A stretch of DNA of 64,000 nt, from NCBI GenBank assembly GCA_041395865.1, contig JAWKZQ010000010.1, positions 1 to 64,000 of the forward strand. Direction: 5' to 3'. This DNA comes from IMCC2047 sp041395865 (lineage in GTDB: Bacteria > Pseudomonadota > Gammaproteobacteria > Pseudomonadales > IMCC2047). The position numbers and the translations under genes were made by a program. Below, piece after piece: positions 8,722-17,773 of the stretch; within the stretch, counting starts at the first letter, position 1; each line of letters opens with the position of its first letter. The notes under the pieces are model-generated. The model saw nothing but the letters and a program-made list of their open reading frames with translations, searched no databases and had not been told where the DNA came from.

Positions 8722-10560
8722 TTAGGATTTGCCTGGCTTGACCTCAGTTCCGGGTTTTTCCGATTCGGCTTCGGGTGGCGTTTGGTCGAGGCTGATGACT
8801 GACCAGCCGCTTTCCGGTTGTAATTCCGACGCGTCGCTGAAAACATGAATGCGATCATTTTTATCAATCGCAAACAGGGGGTAAAGCTTGCTCTGCGTGA
8901 GCAAGTCCTCAAAACTGAAATTTTCGCTTAGGGTTGTGGCATGAATTTTGGCTCCCTGGCTTAGCAGGCTGGCAAATTTACTGAAGCTCAGTTCGCTGTT
9001 GAACAGGGTGTGCCCCTTGTGTTTGGCGGCAATCGTTTTTTTGTCGGATTGGGCTTCAGGCTTGGCGGCGGCTAGTGAAAACAGACGATGCTCGCCGAAT
9101 TCAAGCCGGTAGCGCATACAGGCCAGGGCATTCATTTCCCGTTGTGGCGACAGGCCTAATAAATGCCCGATACCCACCAGATCCAGGTGCGAGTCGGCGT
9201 ATTCTGAAACCGGATTACCATAAAAGGTTTTGAGCCCTTCCATGCGGGCTGCCCTGATGTTTTCCCAGTTGCTATCGCTCAGTAAGGCGGTAAATCCCTG
9301 CTTTTCCAAAGCCGATGCGACGGCACGGGCAACCGGATTGGCACCGACAATCAGGAAGCCTCGGGGGGCTGGCTCTGAAACTTCCAGAAACCGGGCAAGC
9401 GGTCGGGAGGTGGCGCTTTGGAAGAGCACGGTGCCTACAATAATAATAAATGTCAGGGCCACCAGTACGGAGGCCTGTTCAAAACCGGTGCTTTCCAGGC
9501 GTAGTGCAAATAATGCCGAGATGGCCGCCGCAACGATACCGCGCGGCCCGATCCAGGCAATGAGCAGGCGTTCACGCAGGTTCAAACTCGAGCCGAGGGT
9601 CGATGCGGCCACACTGAGCGGGCGGGCCACAAACTGTATGGTAAGCAGTAGCAGAATGGCCGGCCAACCCAGCTCCGCCAGCTGCAGTAAATCGATTCGT
9701 GCGGCCAGCAGAATAAAGAGCCCAGAGATCAGCAGCGTTGTCAGGTTTTCCTTAAAGGAGAGAATATCCTCAACGTTGATGTCCTTCATATTGGCCAGCC
9801 AAATACCCATCAGCGTGACGCTGAGCAAGCCCGATTCGTGCTGCAGCGCATTACTCCCGGCAAAAACCAGCAGCACCAGTGCAACGGTGGCAAAGTTATG
9901 CAGGTAGCTGGGTAGTAACTGGCGACGCAGGGCGGTGCCTAGCAGATAGCCGGCGACACAACCAAACAAGCTGCCGACAAACAGCGTTTTAAGAAAGATG
10001 AACAGGGTATGGCTGAATTGGGCATCCTGGCCGAAACTGATAATGGATTCATAGACTAAAACTGCAAGCAGTGCCCCGATGGGGTCGATGACAATGCCTT
10101 CCCAGCGCAGTACATTGGCAATACGCGCATTCGGGCGAACGCTGCGAAGCATGGGAACGATCACCGTAGGCCCCGTCACCACAACCAGGGAGCCGAAAAG
10201 CAGGCTGAGCGGCCAGTCCAGTCCCAGCAACAGATGGCAGGCTGCCGCCATGACCAGCCAGGTGATGATTACGCCCAGGCTGACGAGGCGGCGAACGACC
10301 TGGCCTAAACCGCGGATGTCATCAAATTTCAGGGTCAGGCTGCCCTCGAAGAGGATGATAGCCACACTCAGTGAAATCAGCGGGAAAAACAGCTCGCCCA
10401 ACAGTTCGTCCGGGTTGAGCCAGCCCAGCATTGGGCCGATAAGAATACCGGATAAGAGTAAAAACAGGATGGCGGGCAGTTTGACCCACCAGGCTAACCA
10501 TTGGCACAGCAGGCCGGTCAGGCCAATCACAGCAATCATCATGGCAGCCGATTGGGTCAT
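8722..10560 (-). CDS. CPA1-type cation:proton antiporter with TrkA-N domain
   Basis: A 612-residue inner-membrane protein. Residues 1-385 form about 12 hydrophobic segments of the Na+/H+ exchanger fold (GPTVIVPMLRSVRP, the ion-path region, and WIGPRGIVAAAISALFAL late). A Rossmann TrkA-N domain follows (FLIVGANPVARAVASALEKQG), then a C-terminal RCK-like tail of about 100 residues. It exchanges monovalent cations for protons; the exact cation cannot be read. An upstream TTG at 10578 is in frame, but the ATG at 10560 has AAGGGA ahead and is preferred. The SLC13 gene is transcribed divergently. Confidence 0.92.
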   Translation of the reverse strand: MTQSAAMMIAVIGLTGLLCQWLAWWVKLPAILFLLLSGILIGPMLGWLNPDELLGELFFPLISLSVAIILFEGSLTLKFDDIRGLGQVVRRLVSLGVIITWLVMAAACHLLLGLDWPLSLLFGSLVVVTGPTVIVPMLRSVRPNARIANVLRWEGIVIDPIGALLAVLVYESIISFGQDAQFSHTLFIFLKTLFVGSLFGCVAGYLLGTALRRQLLPSYLHNFATVALVLLVFAGSNALQHESGLLSVTLMGIWLANMKDINVEDILSFKENLTTLLISGLFILLAARIDLLQLAELGWPAILLLLTIQFVARPLSVAASTLGSSLNLRERLLIAWIGPRGIVAAAISALFALRLESTGFEQASVLVALTFIIIVGTVLFQSATSRPLARFLEVSEPAPRGFLIVGANPVARAVASALEKQGFTALLSDSNWENIRAARMEGLKTFYGNPVSEYADSHLDLVGIGHLLGLSPQREMNALACMRYRLEFGEHRLFSLAAAKPEAQSDKKTIAAKHKGHTLFNSELSFSKFASLLSQGAKIHATTLSENFSFEDLLTQSKLYPLFAIDKNDRIHVFSDASELQPESGWSVISLDQTPPEAESEKPGTEVKPGKS

Positions 10561-10685
10561 TGAGTTATCCCTTGTCAATTATTATTGGTTTGATCCTGTG
10601 CCCCAGCATAAAAGTGCGGCCTGACGCGGTAAAGCGTTTTATGACCACGCCGGTTTGTTTAAACTTTCTTAAAAAAGGGGGTGCC

Positions 10686-12080
10686 ATGCTGACCATCAAA
10701 TCTTTCCCTGTTCGATATATCCCGCTTTTAGCCGGCCCGGTGCTGGCTATCGTGACCGTGCAGCTGATGCTCGAAACGGGGTGGGAGCGACCACAGGCTT
10801 TGACTGCCGGGGTGACGGTCTTGTGCGCGCTATGGTGGATTTTTGAAGCCTTGCCTTTGCCGGTGACGGCCCTGGTGCCGGTTGCGCTTTTCCCGCCCTT
10901 ATCCGTGCTTGATCATCATGCCGTTGCCCAGGCCTACGGTAATCCGTTGATATTGTTGATGTTGGGTGGTTTTATCCTGTCTGCGGCCATGGCCCGGAGT
11001 GGTGCGCACCGCCGTTTGGCACTGTTCATGGTCAACCTTTTTGGCCGTGGTCGTGACCGCAACCTGGTCTTCGGTTTTATGGCCGCATCGGCGTTGTTAA
11101 GCATGTGGGTATCAAATACGGCAACCACACTGATGCTGCTGCCGGTTGCATTAGCGGTGCTGGAAACGGCCAAAGACAGGGCGTTGGTGGTGCCGCTGTT
11201 GCTGGGGATTTGCTACGCTGCCAGCGTGGGCGGGATTGGCACGCCAATTGGAACACCGCCAAACCTGGTGTTTATGAAGGTCTATTCGGAAAGTACCGGT
11301 GTTGAAATCACGTTCCTGGAGTGGATGAAGTGGGGCATACCGGTTGTCGTTTGTTTTGTACCCCTGATTGCCTGGTTCCTGACACGCCGGCTCACTGGCC
11401 GACAGTCTATCGAGTTACCGGCTACAGGCACCTGGCAGCCCGCCGAAAAACGGGTAATGATTTTATTTGCGCTGACAGCGGTGGCGTGGATGTTTCGCAA
11501 GGAACCCTTCGGTGGCTGGAGCAGTTGGTTCGACATACCGGGCGCCAATGATGCCAGCGTTGCGCTGATATCGGCAGTTTTATTATTCCTGATCCCCGAT
11601 GGCCGGGGTGGAAGGCTGATGGATTGGGATAACGCCAATAAAATTCCCTGGGGGATTCTGTTGTTATTTGGGGGCGGTATCGCGATTGCCAGTGCTTTCA
11701 AGGTGAGTGGGTTGAGCACGACACTGGCTCAAGCGCTCACCGGCCTTGAAAGCCTGCCGGTGTGGATATTGCTGTTGATTATTTGCCTGTCGGTTACTTT
11801 CTTGACGGAAATGACCAGTAATACGGCAACCACTACCCTGTTAATGCCCATCTTGGCGGCGGCGGGCATCGCGTCAGGCGTTGATCCCGCACTGCTTATG
11901 GTCCCTGCGGCGATGAGTGCCAGTTGTGCTTTTATGCTGCCGGTGGCAACCCCCACCAATGCGATTATTTTTGGTAGTGGCCAGGTTGCGATTGGCGATA
12001 TGGTGCGACGCGGCCTGTTTCTAAACCTGATCGGCGCTGTGTTGATCAGTTTCCTGTGTTACTGGCTGATTGCAAACTGA
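10686..12080 (+). CDS. SLC13/DASS family anion permease
   Basis: A 464-residue inner-membrane transporter of the divalent anion:Na+ symporter type, which carries dicarboxylates or other oxyanions. Two SNT-type signatures mark the pseudo-repeats: SNTATTLMLLPVAL with GGIGTPIGTPPNLVF in the first half, and TEMTSNTATTTLLMPI in the second. About 11-12 membrane segments are visible. The frame extends upstream to 10560, but the ATG at 10686 follows a G-rich ribosome site and begins at the first family-like residue. The substrate is not determinable from sequence. Confidence 0.9.
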   Translation: MLTIKSFPVRYIPLLAGPVLAIVTVQLMLETGWERPQALTAGVTVLCALWWIFEALPLPVTALVPVALFPPLSVLDHHAVAQAYGNPLILLMLGGFILSAAMARSGAHRRLALFMVNLFGRGRDRNLVFGFMAASALLSMWVSNTATTLMLLPVALAVLETAKDRALVVPLLLGICYAASVGGIGTPIGTPPNLVFMKVYSESTGVEITFLEWMKWGIPVVVCFVPLIAWFLTRRLTGRQSIELPATGTWQPAEKRVMILFALTAVAWMFRKEPFGGWSSWFDIPGANDASVALISAVLLFLIPDGRGGRLMDWDNANKIPWGILLLFGGGIAIASAFKVSGLSTTLAQALTGLESLPVWILLLIICLSVTFLTEMTSNTATTTLLMPILAAAGIASGVDPALLMVPAAMSASCAFMLPVATPTNAIIFGSGQVAIGDMVRRGLFLNLIGAVLISFLCYWLIAN

Positions 12081-12086
12081 AGACCG

Positions 12087-12644
12087 TCATGCCTTCCACT
12101 TGATGTTGCAGCCCAGTGACGGTTTTTGATTCTCGTCGACCGGCTTGCCCGCCAGTATGGCGTCCAGTGCTGAGCGAATGTCCTTGCCGGTTACCGGCGT
12201 TTCGTTGCCGGGCCTGGAATCGTCCAATTGGCCACGGTAAACGCAGCTTAACTGGCTGTCGAAGATATAGAAATCCGGAGTGCAGGCGGCTTGGTAGGCG
12301 CTGGCGACGCTTTGGCTTGCATCGTAAAGGTAGGGGAAAGAAAACCCATTGTCTGCGGCAAACTGCGTCATTTGATCTGGCCCATCCTGAGGGAAGTTTG
12401 CCACATCGTTTGCACTGATGGCGATAAAAGCGATGCCGTTGGGCTGGTATTCCCGCCCCAGCCTGGCCAGTTCGTCCTTGATATGGATGACGAAAGGGCA
12501 GTGGTTGCAGATAAACATGATGACGGTCGCTGTCTCGGACTGCAGCTCGGATAAGCTCAGCGTACGACCGCTGACGGTGTCGGGGAGCTCAAAGTCCGGT
12601 GCGCGAGTGCCCAGGGCCAGCATATTGGATTCGGTTCGAGCCAT
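12087..12644 (-). CDS. Thioredoxin-like peroxiredoxin-family protein
   Basis: A 185-residue cytoplasmic protein of the AhpC/TSA-thioredoxin superfamily. An alkyl-hydroperoxide-reductase-like entry (RAPDFELPDTVSG) leads to FICNHCPFVIHIKDEL, with Cys46 and Cys49 forming a CxxC pair. The conserved TPDFYIFD segment and the C-terminal PSLGCNIKWK, including a third cysteine, match the subfamily commonly annotated only as thioredoxin family protein. Disulfide reductase or peroxidase activity is inferred. The ATG has AGGAG eight bases upstream. Convergent with the SLC13 gene; divergent from fpr. Confidence 0.85.
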   Translation of the reverse strand: MARTESNMLALGTRAPDFELPDTVSGRTLSLSELQSETATVIMFICNHCPFVIHIKDELARLGREYQPNGIAFIAISANDVANFPQDGPDQMTQFAADNGFSFPYLYDASQSVASAYQAACTPDFYIFDSQLSCVYRGQLDDSRPGNETPVTGKDIRSALDAILAGKPVDENQKPSLGCNIKWKA

Positions 12645-12767
12645 CGGGGGTCTCCTAAAATAGGGTTTTAAGCGTTACAGTATACTTGTAACACTGTTGG
12701 TACAGCGATGCTAACGTGAACCAGGCAAGCGCGTTTTTCTCTGTCATTCTGAACAGGAGGTTAGGCC

Positions 12768-13517
12768 ATGCAATGGCAGCAGGGTAAAGTGGTTGACTGC
12801 AAACACTGGAACCAGCGTTTATGCAGTTTGAAAATTGCAGTCGCATTACCCGCTTTCGAAGCGGGGCAGTTTATACGTGTCGGTTTGCCAGTAGCCGGGG
12901 GTGGCGATGAAATTGAGGCGCGTCCCTACTCGTTTGTGAATGCGCCCGGTGAGAACTGTCTGGAGATCTACTTCAACCGCGTCCCCGAAGGCAGTCTTTC
13001 CAGCCGGCTGTTTGAGTTACAGCCAGGCGATGCCGTTTATGTTGCCGATCGTCCGGCAGGATTTATGGTGATGTCGGAGGTACCTGCTGGACAGGTGCTA
13101 TGGATGCTCGCTACAGGCACTGCCTTGGGTCCCTTCCTCTCCATGTTGAAAACACAGTCCCCGTGGCAGCAGTTTGAAAAACTGGTGCTGGTTCATGGTG
13201 TGAGGAGCATCGACGAGCTTAGCTACCAGGCTGTGTTACAGGAAATCCAGGAATCGCACCCCAGGCAGCTGGTGCAACTGAAGTCCGTGACGCGCGAAAA
13301 TTGCGCAGGCGCTTTAACCGAACGTATACCTGATGCGATTTCCAGTGGCCGCCTGGAAGAAGCTGCAGGGGTGACATTTGACCCATCGACCAGCCGTGTC
13401 ATGCTGTGCGGAAACCCCGGAATGGTGCAGGGCAGTCTCGAAGCGTTACAGGCCAAGGGGCTGAAAAAACACCTGCGCAGAGAGCCGGGGCAGGTGCTGC
13501 AGGAAATTTATAAATAG
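12768..13517 (+). CDS. fpr: Ferredoxin/flavodoxin--NADP+ reductase
   Basis: An FAD enzyme moving electrons between NADPH and ferredoxin or flavodoxin. At 249 residues it matches the bacterial Fpr class. The FAD-binding motif is ARPYSFVNAP (about residue 56), the NADP-binding glycine region is LATGTALGPFLSML, and HGVRSIDELSY and MLCGNPGMVQ follow. It ends without the C-terminal aromatic residue seen in plant-type enzymes (...LQEIYK). The ATG has AGGAGG seven to ten bases upstream. Monocistronic; the next gene is convergent. Confidence 0.93.
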   Translation: MQWQQGKVVDCKHWNQRLCSLKIAVALPAFEAGQFIRVGLPVAGGGDEIEARPYSFVNAPGENCLEIYFNRVPEGSLSSRLFELQPGDAVYVADRPAGFMVMSEVPAGQVLWMLATGTALGPFLSMLKTQSPWQQFEKLVLVHGVRSIDELSYQAVLQEIQESHPRQLVQLKSVTRENCAGALTERIPDAISSGRLEEAAGVTFDPSTSRVMLCGNPGMVQGSLEALQAKGLKKHLRREPGQVLQEIYK

Positions 13518-13519
13518 GG

Positions 13520-13879
13520 CTAGTCGGTATCGCTGGCAGGCGCAGGACTCGCTGAGAAACTTTTGAAGGCACAGCGTTTGCCGTTTGGCAGAATGACCTT
13601 GCTGTGCTGATCCAAAGCGTTTTTGCCGTTGCTTATAAAGGCAATGGATTTCGCTTCCACCAATCCGGCACAGGGCGCCTTAAGCTGCGCCAGGTATTGC
13701 TGGCGCTGGTGATCCTCAATAATCAGGAGCTGGTCATTGGCGGCATGCCAGTGCCCGACCTGGTGGATGCCCAGTTGCAATTCGGCCGCCGTTGCCGGCA
13801 GGGTTAATAGAGAGCCTAAGAGAAGGCCGCTTAATCGAATAAAAGGTTTGCTGGTCAGCCTGGAAAAAGGGCGGGTCAC
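13520..13879 (-). CDS. Small secreted hypothetical protein
   Basis: A 119-residue protein with a long basic N-terminus and a Sec signal (PFIRLSGLLLGSLLTLPATAA, cleavage about residue 32). The mature part has a possible disulfide pair (APCAGL and GKRCAFKSF). The start is GTG with an AAAGG site upstream. Likely periplasmic. I do not recognise the family. It stands alone between fpr and panD. Confidence 0.65.
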   Translation of the reverse strand: MTRPFSRLTSKPFIRLSGLLLGSLLTLPATAAELQLGIHQVGHWHAANDQLLIIEDHQRQQYLAQLKAPCAGLVEAKSIAFISNGKNALDQHSKVILPNGKRCAFKSFSASPAPASDTD

Positions 13880-14019
13880 CTGGAGTTACCTTTGCGAGCG
13901 TGTTTTGCCTTGTTGAGAGGCACCTGCTGCCTTTGAGTGTAATTGGTGCGTAAAATTCAATGTGATTTTATTGATTGGTCCGCGTTCGGCAGGCAGGTTG
14001 CAAAGGGCTTGCTCTATTT

Positions 14020-14394
14020 TCAGAGTGCGCAGATTTCGCCGGGTTTTTCCTTGAGGTGTTTAACCAGGCGGTTTTGCTGATCCACTAAAATAACCTTGGG
14101 TTCGATGGGTTCCTTGACCAGTTCGAAGCCCATAATGATAACCTCTTCCCCTTCGTTAATCAGGTGGGCTGCCGCACCATTGACACAGATGGCTCCGGAG
14201 CCGCGAGGGCCTGCAATCACATAGGTTTCGAGACGGGCGCCGGTAGTGTTGCTCACCACCATCACGCGTTCGTTAGGCCAAAGGTCTACGGCTTCAATCA
14301 GGTCCCGGTCAATGGTAATGCTGCCAACATACTCCAGGTTGGCTTCGGTAACCGTGGCCTTGTGAATTTTGGATTTCAATACCGAGCGCATCAT
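14020..14394 (-). CDS. panD: Aspartate 1-decarboxylase
   Basis: A pyruvoyl enzyme making beta-alanine from aspartate for pantothenate synthesis. At 124 residues it is the normal proenzyme length. The self-cleavage site Gly24-Ser25 lies in YVGSITID, generating the pyruvoyl group from the serine. The conserved segments NGAAAHL and EEVIIMGFE follow, as do the proton-donor tyrosine and the Lys9 region (KSKIHKATVT). Two adjacent ATGs exist (14394 and 14391). The GGGAG site is nearer ideal for the second, while family length favours the first. No other pan gene is adjacent. Confidence 0.95.
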   Translation of the reverse strand: MMRSVLKSKIHKATVTEANLEYVGSITIDRDLIEAVDLWPNERVMVVSNTTGARLETYVIAGPRGSGAICVNGAAAHLINEGEEVIIMGFELVKEPIEPKVILVDQQNRLVKHLKEKPGEICAL

Positions 14395-14538
14395 TCTCTC
14401 CCGTTAGTGTGGCTCAAAATCGTGGAGGGAGTACGCCCTTCCGAACAGGGCGCGTATTATGGCGCGGCTAAGCCTTTGTTTCAACTTCGTTTTGTGCAGA
14501 GTTCCCCGGTCCGGAAGTTAAATGTGGCGCGGCTCATC

Positions 14539-15321
14539 CTAACGGGCTTTTAGCAGCGCGTTTTTCGTGAAGTCCCGTTCGCTCAAGCCGCTGTCAAAAC
14601 GGTAGTTTTCCATTAGCAGCTGAGTGCTTTTCCCGGTCTGGTGGTTGATCATTTCCATGCTGTCGGGGCGCCAGAACTTGTCCAGGTAACGCTGGTAGTT
14701 GGAGAAGGTTTGAGTCTTGAGCAGCGTGTTCTTTCGGTCGTAGTAATCCACCTTGACCGGTTGATACATCTCCTTGTCAATCCAGGCGACCTGGCGTGTG
14801 TAACCGGAGTTTTTATCCAGGGGATAGCGCTCGATGACAAAGCTGTCGCGATCGTCGACGGCTTCATCGCGCAACCATTTATAGTCGTACTTGGCGACTT
14901 CCTGTGAGCTGATATCCTCATAGGCGAACTCACTGCCCATGAAGGGGCCTGATTTATTGGCTGATGAAATGCGTTTGACGCGCTTCAGGGCGGGCAGGTA
15001 CAGCCACTGGTCATCGGGTTCGAGGGCGTGGGTATGGCTGAGGAAAGCGGTACCCTTAACATCCAGAGGACTGTCAAAAATTGTCAGGCTTTTATCCCCG
15101 TCATCGGCGACTTCCAGGGTGGATATGCGGATGATCCGGGTGCTTTCCTGGCCTTGTTTGTTACGCAAAACCATTTTCATGTCAGAGAACTGGTCGATCC
15201 AGCCGGTATCCCTCTGATCGGCCTCAACCGCAATGGCCAGACCCTTTTCCTCGGATGTTTGGGGGGCGGCATTAACCAGAGAGGCGGTCAGACATAGCGC
15301 GAGAGCTATCCATCTGAGCAT
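14539..15321 (-). CDS. Outer-membrane lipoprotein-sorting-like protein
   Basis: A 260-residue periplasmic protein with a Sec signal (MLRWIALALCLTASLVNA). The mature domain matches the LolA-like family that accompanies RND-type exporters: LYLPALKRVKRI, GSEFAYEDI and TRQVAWIDKEMYQPVKVDYYD are characteristic. It probably shuttles a lipid or lipophilic substrate for the adjacent pump. The chosen ATG has GAGGAG upstream; a TTG at 15336 is also in frame. Its first 50 bases overlap the end of the RND gene in another frame, so the two are translationally linked. Confidence 0.85.
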   Translation of the reverse strand: MLRWIALALCLTASLVNAAPQTSEEKGLAIAVEADQRDTGWIDQFSDMKMVLRNKQGQESTRIIRISTLEVADDGDKSLTIFDSPLDVKGTAFLSHTHALEPDDQWLYLPALKRVKRISSANKSGPFMGSEFAYEDISSQEVAKYDYKWLRDEAVDDRDSFVIERYPLDKNSGYTRQVAWIDKEMYQPVKVDYYDRKNTLLKTQTFSNYQRYLDKFWRPDSMEMINHQTGKSTQLLMENYRFDSGLSERDFTKNALLKAR

Positions 15322-17614
15322 GTTTTTTCTCCTCAAATTTCATTAGGACGGGGGGCAATAGCAGAAAATCAACGGCCAGCGCGATACTGATAACGATGGC
15401 TGTCAGCAGCCCCATATCGGAATTGAGCCGGAAGCTTGATATGGCAAGAACCAGGAAGCCGCAGACCAGGATGATAGTCGTCGTGAGCAGGGCATGACCA
15501 ACGGACTTAAAGGCGTAGCGCACGGCATCTTCGGAGCTCATTCCCTGTTCACGCCGGGCGCGAAGGTATTTGCTCAGAAAGTGCACGGTGTCATCGACCA
15601 CAATACCCAGCGTCATACTGATAACGACGGAAAGGCTCAAGCCGACTTCGCCATAAAACAAACCCCATAAACCAAAACCGGCGGCAGCGGGTAACAGGTT
15701 GGGGGCCAGGCTGATAAGACCAATTTTGACGGACCGGAAAGCGAGCATCAAAAATACAGAGATTAATACCAGCACGATGCTGGTTCCAAACAGCATGCTG
15801 ATGATGTTGCGTTTGCCGATATGGGCGAACATCATGACAGTGCCGGTACCCTTGGCATTTTGGATATGGCGGGTGTTGGCCGCCAGCCAGCTTTGGACAC
15901 GTTGCTCGAGATCCAGTATCTCGTTGGTGGACAGGGTTTTCAGGCTGACAATAAAACGCGTGGCAGATTTGTCCAGGTTAATCTGGTTGTTGAGATCCAG
16001 ACCGTAGGGTAATGACATCTCGTAGAGCAGCAGGTATTGGGCGGCTAGCTCCCTGTTTTCCGGCAGGCGATACCATTGCGGTTGGTCGCCGTGCATATTT
16101 TTATTCAGGCGCGTCATGATATCCGTGTAGCTATTGATGTGCAGCACTTCCGGTTGCTGTTTGTACCAGGCTTCGAAAGCGGCAACTTCGCGCTGGAATT
16201 CGGGATTGCTGATTCCGCCGGGTTCGCCAGATTCTATGGAGTAGTCAATGGCATAAATGCCGGTCAGGTTATTTGTGGTGAAATCCGAATCGCTGCGGAA
16301 ACTGATGCTGGTATCGAAGTAATGTACGAAAACATCATTCAGTTCATTGCGCGGGATGGCCAGGATCAGCAGTACCATGAGGGCGGTGATGCCCCACATC
16401 AGGCGCCGGCGAAACCTGATGACAAACTCGCCAAGGCGAACCATGTAGCGACTGCGTTGCCGGTCCGAATGGGGGGTGCGAGCCGGTAGCAGCGACATCA
16501 GTGCCGGTAAAAAGGTAACCGACAACACAAAAGCAATTAAGACGCCAATGGCCACAAAATTCCCCAAATCCCGGAAAGGGGGAACCTCCGATGCATTTAG
16601 GGCTAAAAACCCTAAAGCTGTGGTGAAGCAGGCCAGGAATACGGGCTGTAAATTGATGCGCAGGCTCTCAGCCAGGGCCTGTTTCTTGCTTTCACCGAGC
16701 TGCAGCTGCAGGAGGAATGTACTCAATATGTGCACACAGTTTGCAATGGCCACCGTGAGGATAATGGTTGGCGCGGTCACGGAGGCGGGCGTGAGGGGAA
16801 GCCCCAGTCTGGCGCCTATACCCAAGGCGGAAATGATCGACAGGGCGATAACCAGCAATGTGCTGAGCGTCCCGTGAAAGCCGCCAACCATGAGTGCCAG
16901 AATAGCCAGCATCAGGACCAAACTGATGGGGATCAAGGATTGCATGTCACTTTTCGATGACTCTGCAAAGGCGTTGTTCATCATGACAATGCCGGTGACA
17001 TAGATATCATTATCCGGGTGTTTGCTCAGGGTTTTGGCAACCAGCTTCCGAATATAGGTCACGACTTCCGGCGTTTCGGCGGCCTCTTCCAGACCCGGTA
17101 ATTGGACGGTGATGTTTATCGCAGAGACATGCCCTTTTTCGGACACCAGCCGGTTAACCAGCAGGGGTTCGGCAAGAGTAACTTCCCTGATGTGATTGAT
17201 GTCGGAAGGGGCGAGGTTGGCGGCGTTTTGAACAAGGTCCCGCACAATCAGGTCATCTTCAACCGCTTCGGTATGCTGGAAATTGCTGATTGAATCCACG
17301 CGGGTTGAGTAGGGCGTTTGCCAGGCTTCCTGGGTTAATTCCTCGATCAGGGACAGGCCGTCGTTCGTGAATATGTTGCCGGACTTTGGTGCGATCACCA
17401 GCATCACATTGTCGTTTTTGCTGTAGGTGTTTTCCAGGGCGTCGAAGGCCTTGAGCTGCGGGTTGTCTTCGCTGAAGTAGACGCGGTAATTGGTCGTGAA
17501 GGTTAACAGGCTGCTGCCGCTGGCAGCCAGAACCACAAAAACCAGGCTGAAAATGATAATTGGAATACGCCACTGGAGAACTTTGCTACCGAAGGCCTTT
17601 TCGAATTTGTTCAT
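15272..17614 (-). CDS. RND superfamily (MMPL-type) exporter
   Basis: A 780-residue inner-membrane transporter. One membrane helix at about 17-38 is followed by a large periplasmic loop to about 230, five helices to about 390, a second half with helix 7 near 412-430, another periplasmic loop, and five final helices. GIVVDDTVHFLSKYL in helix 10 has the paired acidic residues of proton-driven RND pumps. It is a single-gene exporter of the MMPL/HpnN-like type without a membrane-fusion partner, usually linked to lipids or hopanoids. Pairing with the LolA-like gene supports a lipid substrate, but this is inferred. Confidence 0.9.
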   Translation of the reverse strand: MNKFEKAFGSKVLQWRIPIIIFSLVFVVLAASGSSLLTFTTNYRVYFSEDNPQLKAFDALENTYSKNDNVMLVIAPKSGNIFTNDGLSLIEELTQEAWQTPYSTRVDSISNFQHTEAVEDDLIVRDLVQNAANLAPSDINHIREVTLAEPLLVNRLVSEKGHVSAINITVQLPGLEEAAETPEVVTYIRKLVAKTLSKHPDNDIYVTGIVMMNNAFAESSKSDMQSLIPISLVLMLAILALMVGGFHGTLSTLLVIALSIISALGIGARLGLPLTPASVTAPTIILTVAIANCVHILSTFLLQLQLGESKKQALAESLRINLQPVFLACFTTALGFLALNASEVPPFRDLGNFVAIGVLIAFVLSVTFLPALMSLLPARTPHSDRQRSRYMVRLGEFVIRFRRRLMWGITALMVLLILAIPRNELNDVFVHYFDTSISFRSDSDFTTNNLTGIYAIDYSIESGEPGGISNPEFQREVAAFEAWYKQQPEVLHINSYTDIMTRLNKNMHGDQPQWYRLPENRELAAQYLLLYEMSLPYGLDLNNQINLDKSATRFIVSLKTLSTNEILDLEQRVQSWLAANTRHIQNAKGTGTVMMFAHIGKRNIISMLFGTSIVLVLISVFLMLAFRSVKIGLISLAPNLLPAAAGFGLWGLFYGEVGLSLSVVISMTLGIVVDDTVHFLSKYLRARREQGMSSEDAVRYAFKSVGHALLTTTIILVCGFLVLAISSFRLNSDMGLLTAIVISIALAVDFLLLPPVLMKFEEKKHAQMDSSRAMSDRLSG

Positions 17615-17773
17615 AGAGCAGCTTTAATCGTGGTGTTGGTGTTTAGCGTCTGGCGAAGTAGACAGCCTGAAACGCACTCCGTTTCCTTTGGGTACGTTCA
17701 ATGAAACTAACAGCGACGCTTCTAGACATCAACTTAAACCCGCGATTTGTTCCACGCAGCCCGGCCATCGGCG

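Noticed and set aside
9230..9907. 225-codon plus-strand ORF inside the antiporter gene
   Set aside because: Antisense to conserved membrane and TrkA-N domains; low-complexity Ser/Ala/Arg content.
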